Below are positions 13,309-13,775 of a DNA stretch of 13,775 nucleotides, piece after piece; the first letter of the stretch is position 1, and each line of letters opens with the position of its first letter. The stretch comes from CAXXOK01 sp035399245. GTDB lineage: Bacteria > Bacillota > Clostridia > Christensenellales > Aristaeellaceae. Both the position numbers and the translations under genes were made by a program. Where the stretch lies: positions 1 through 13,775 of the forward strand of contig DAOPIR010000067.1 in assembly GCA_035399245.1 (NCBI GenBank). The letters are read 5' to 3'. The notes beneath the pieces are model-generated. The model saw only the letters and a program-made list of their open reading frames with translations. It made no database searches and was not told the DNA's origin.

Positions 13309-13775
13309 TCAGCATCGTTCCATGTATTCTCCCACGCGGGTATCTACACGGATGTGATCGCCAATGTTGATAAACAGCGGAACCTGCACCGTAAAACCGG
13401 TCTCCAGCGTAGCCGGTTTATAGGTGTTGCTGGCGGTATCGCCTTTAAAGCCGGGCTCGGTATCGGTAACCTCAAGCTCCACAAAGTTCGGCGGCTCAAC
13501 GCTGAAGGCCGAGCCCTTGAAAAAGCGCATGGTTACGTTGCTGCCCTCTTTAACGAACGCAATGGCGTCCTCTACCTGCTCGTGGTTGAGCGGAAGCTGC
13601 TCATAGGTTTCCAAATCCATAAAGTAGTACAGATCGCCGTCGTTGTACACATACTGCATTTCTTTGGTTTCCACAATAGCGCGGGGCATTTTGTCCGTGG
13701 GGTTGAAGCTGCGCTCAACCACCGCTCCGGTCATGATGTTTTTGATTTTCGTACGCACAAACGCGGCGCCTTTAC
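13309..13775 (-). CDS. efp: Elongation factor P, 3' part (N-terminus outside window)
   Basis: The visible 154 residues cover most of EF-P, which binds between the P and E sites of stalled ribosomes and helps form peptide bonds at proline runs. The frame is open to the window edge, so about 31 N-terminal residues are missing. The visible part begins KGAAFVRTKIKN; the first lysine (13771-13773) corresponds to the conserved KPGKG loop lysine that is post-translationally modified in many bacteria (position 32 or 34). QYVYNDGDLYYFMDLETYEQ, the central OB domain, and the C-terminal FINIGDHIRVDTRVGEYMERC are characteristic. A GTG at 13756-13758 is an internal Val codon, not a start. Confidence 0.97.
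   Translation of the reverse strand, partial: KGAAFVRTKIKNIMTGAVVERSFNPTDKMPRAIVETKEMQYVYNDGDLYYFMDLETYEQLPLNHEQVEDAIAFVKEGSNVTMRFFKGSAFSVEPPNFVELEVTDTEPGFKGDTASNTYKPATLETGFTVQVPLFINIGDHIRVDTRVGEYMERC

Overview
The window looks like a chromosomal segment of a Gram-positive anaerobe of the Clostridia. Indications are the elongation factor P gene paired with a CD1247-type zinc-ribbon gene, a surface protein with a sortase-type C-terminus (VPQTG, membrane segment, basic tail), purine-rich ribosome binding sites, TTG starts, and consensus TTGACA/TATAAT-like promoters in AT-rich gaps between GC-richer genes. No plasmid, phage, IS, tRNA, rRNA or CRISPR feature was recognised.

Region 1 (1-2733, minus strand): a large secreted glycine-rich beta-helix protein with about 14 imperfect copies of a short repeat, an InlB/Flg_new-type domain and a wall-anchoring C-terminus. 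It lies downstream of region 2 behind a strong terminator. Region 2 (2734-5189, minus): a NarL/LuxR-type response regulator overlapping a 7TM-PAS-HisKA_3 histidine kinase, expressed from a clear promoter at 5161-5189. Region 3 (5378-11605, minus): a five-gene carbohydrate operon in the order solute-binding protein, permease, permease, DUF2264 protein, GH88 unsaturated uronyl hydrolase. Region 4 (11747-12799, plus): a divergent LacI-family repressor. Region 5 (12868-13775, minus): a CD1247-type zinc-ribbon protein and the 3' part of efp, convergent with the repressor across a strong terminator.

The best functional reading is for regions 3 and 4. A CUT1 ABC importer lacking its own ATPase gene brings in oligosaccharides. 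Two cytoplasmic enzymes without signal peptides, GH88 (both catalytic Asp motifs present) and DUF2264, then process uronic-acid-containing sugars, probably unsaturated disaccharides made outside the cell by a polysaccharide lyase encoded elsewhere. Control probably comes from the LacI-type protein through two identical 14-bp palindromes, TGGAACTTGTTCCA. These flank the strong operon promoter 135 bp apart, an arrangement suited to repression by DNA looping. The substrate (glycosaminoglycan, ulvan-like, xanthan/gellan-like or other) cannot be decided from the sequence.

The most notable points are the twin operators, the solute-binding protein whose signal peptide lacks the lipobox cysteine, the tightly coupled DUF2264/GH88 pair with a TTG start, and the repeat-rich wall protein next to an uncharacterised two-component system. 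The parts belong to known families; what may be new is their combination and the substrate.
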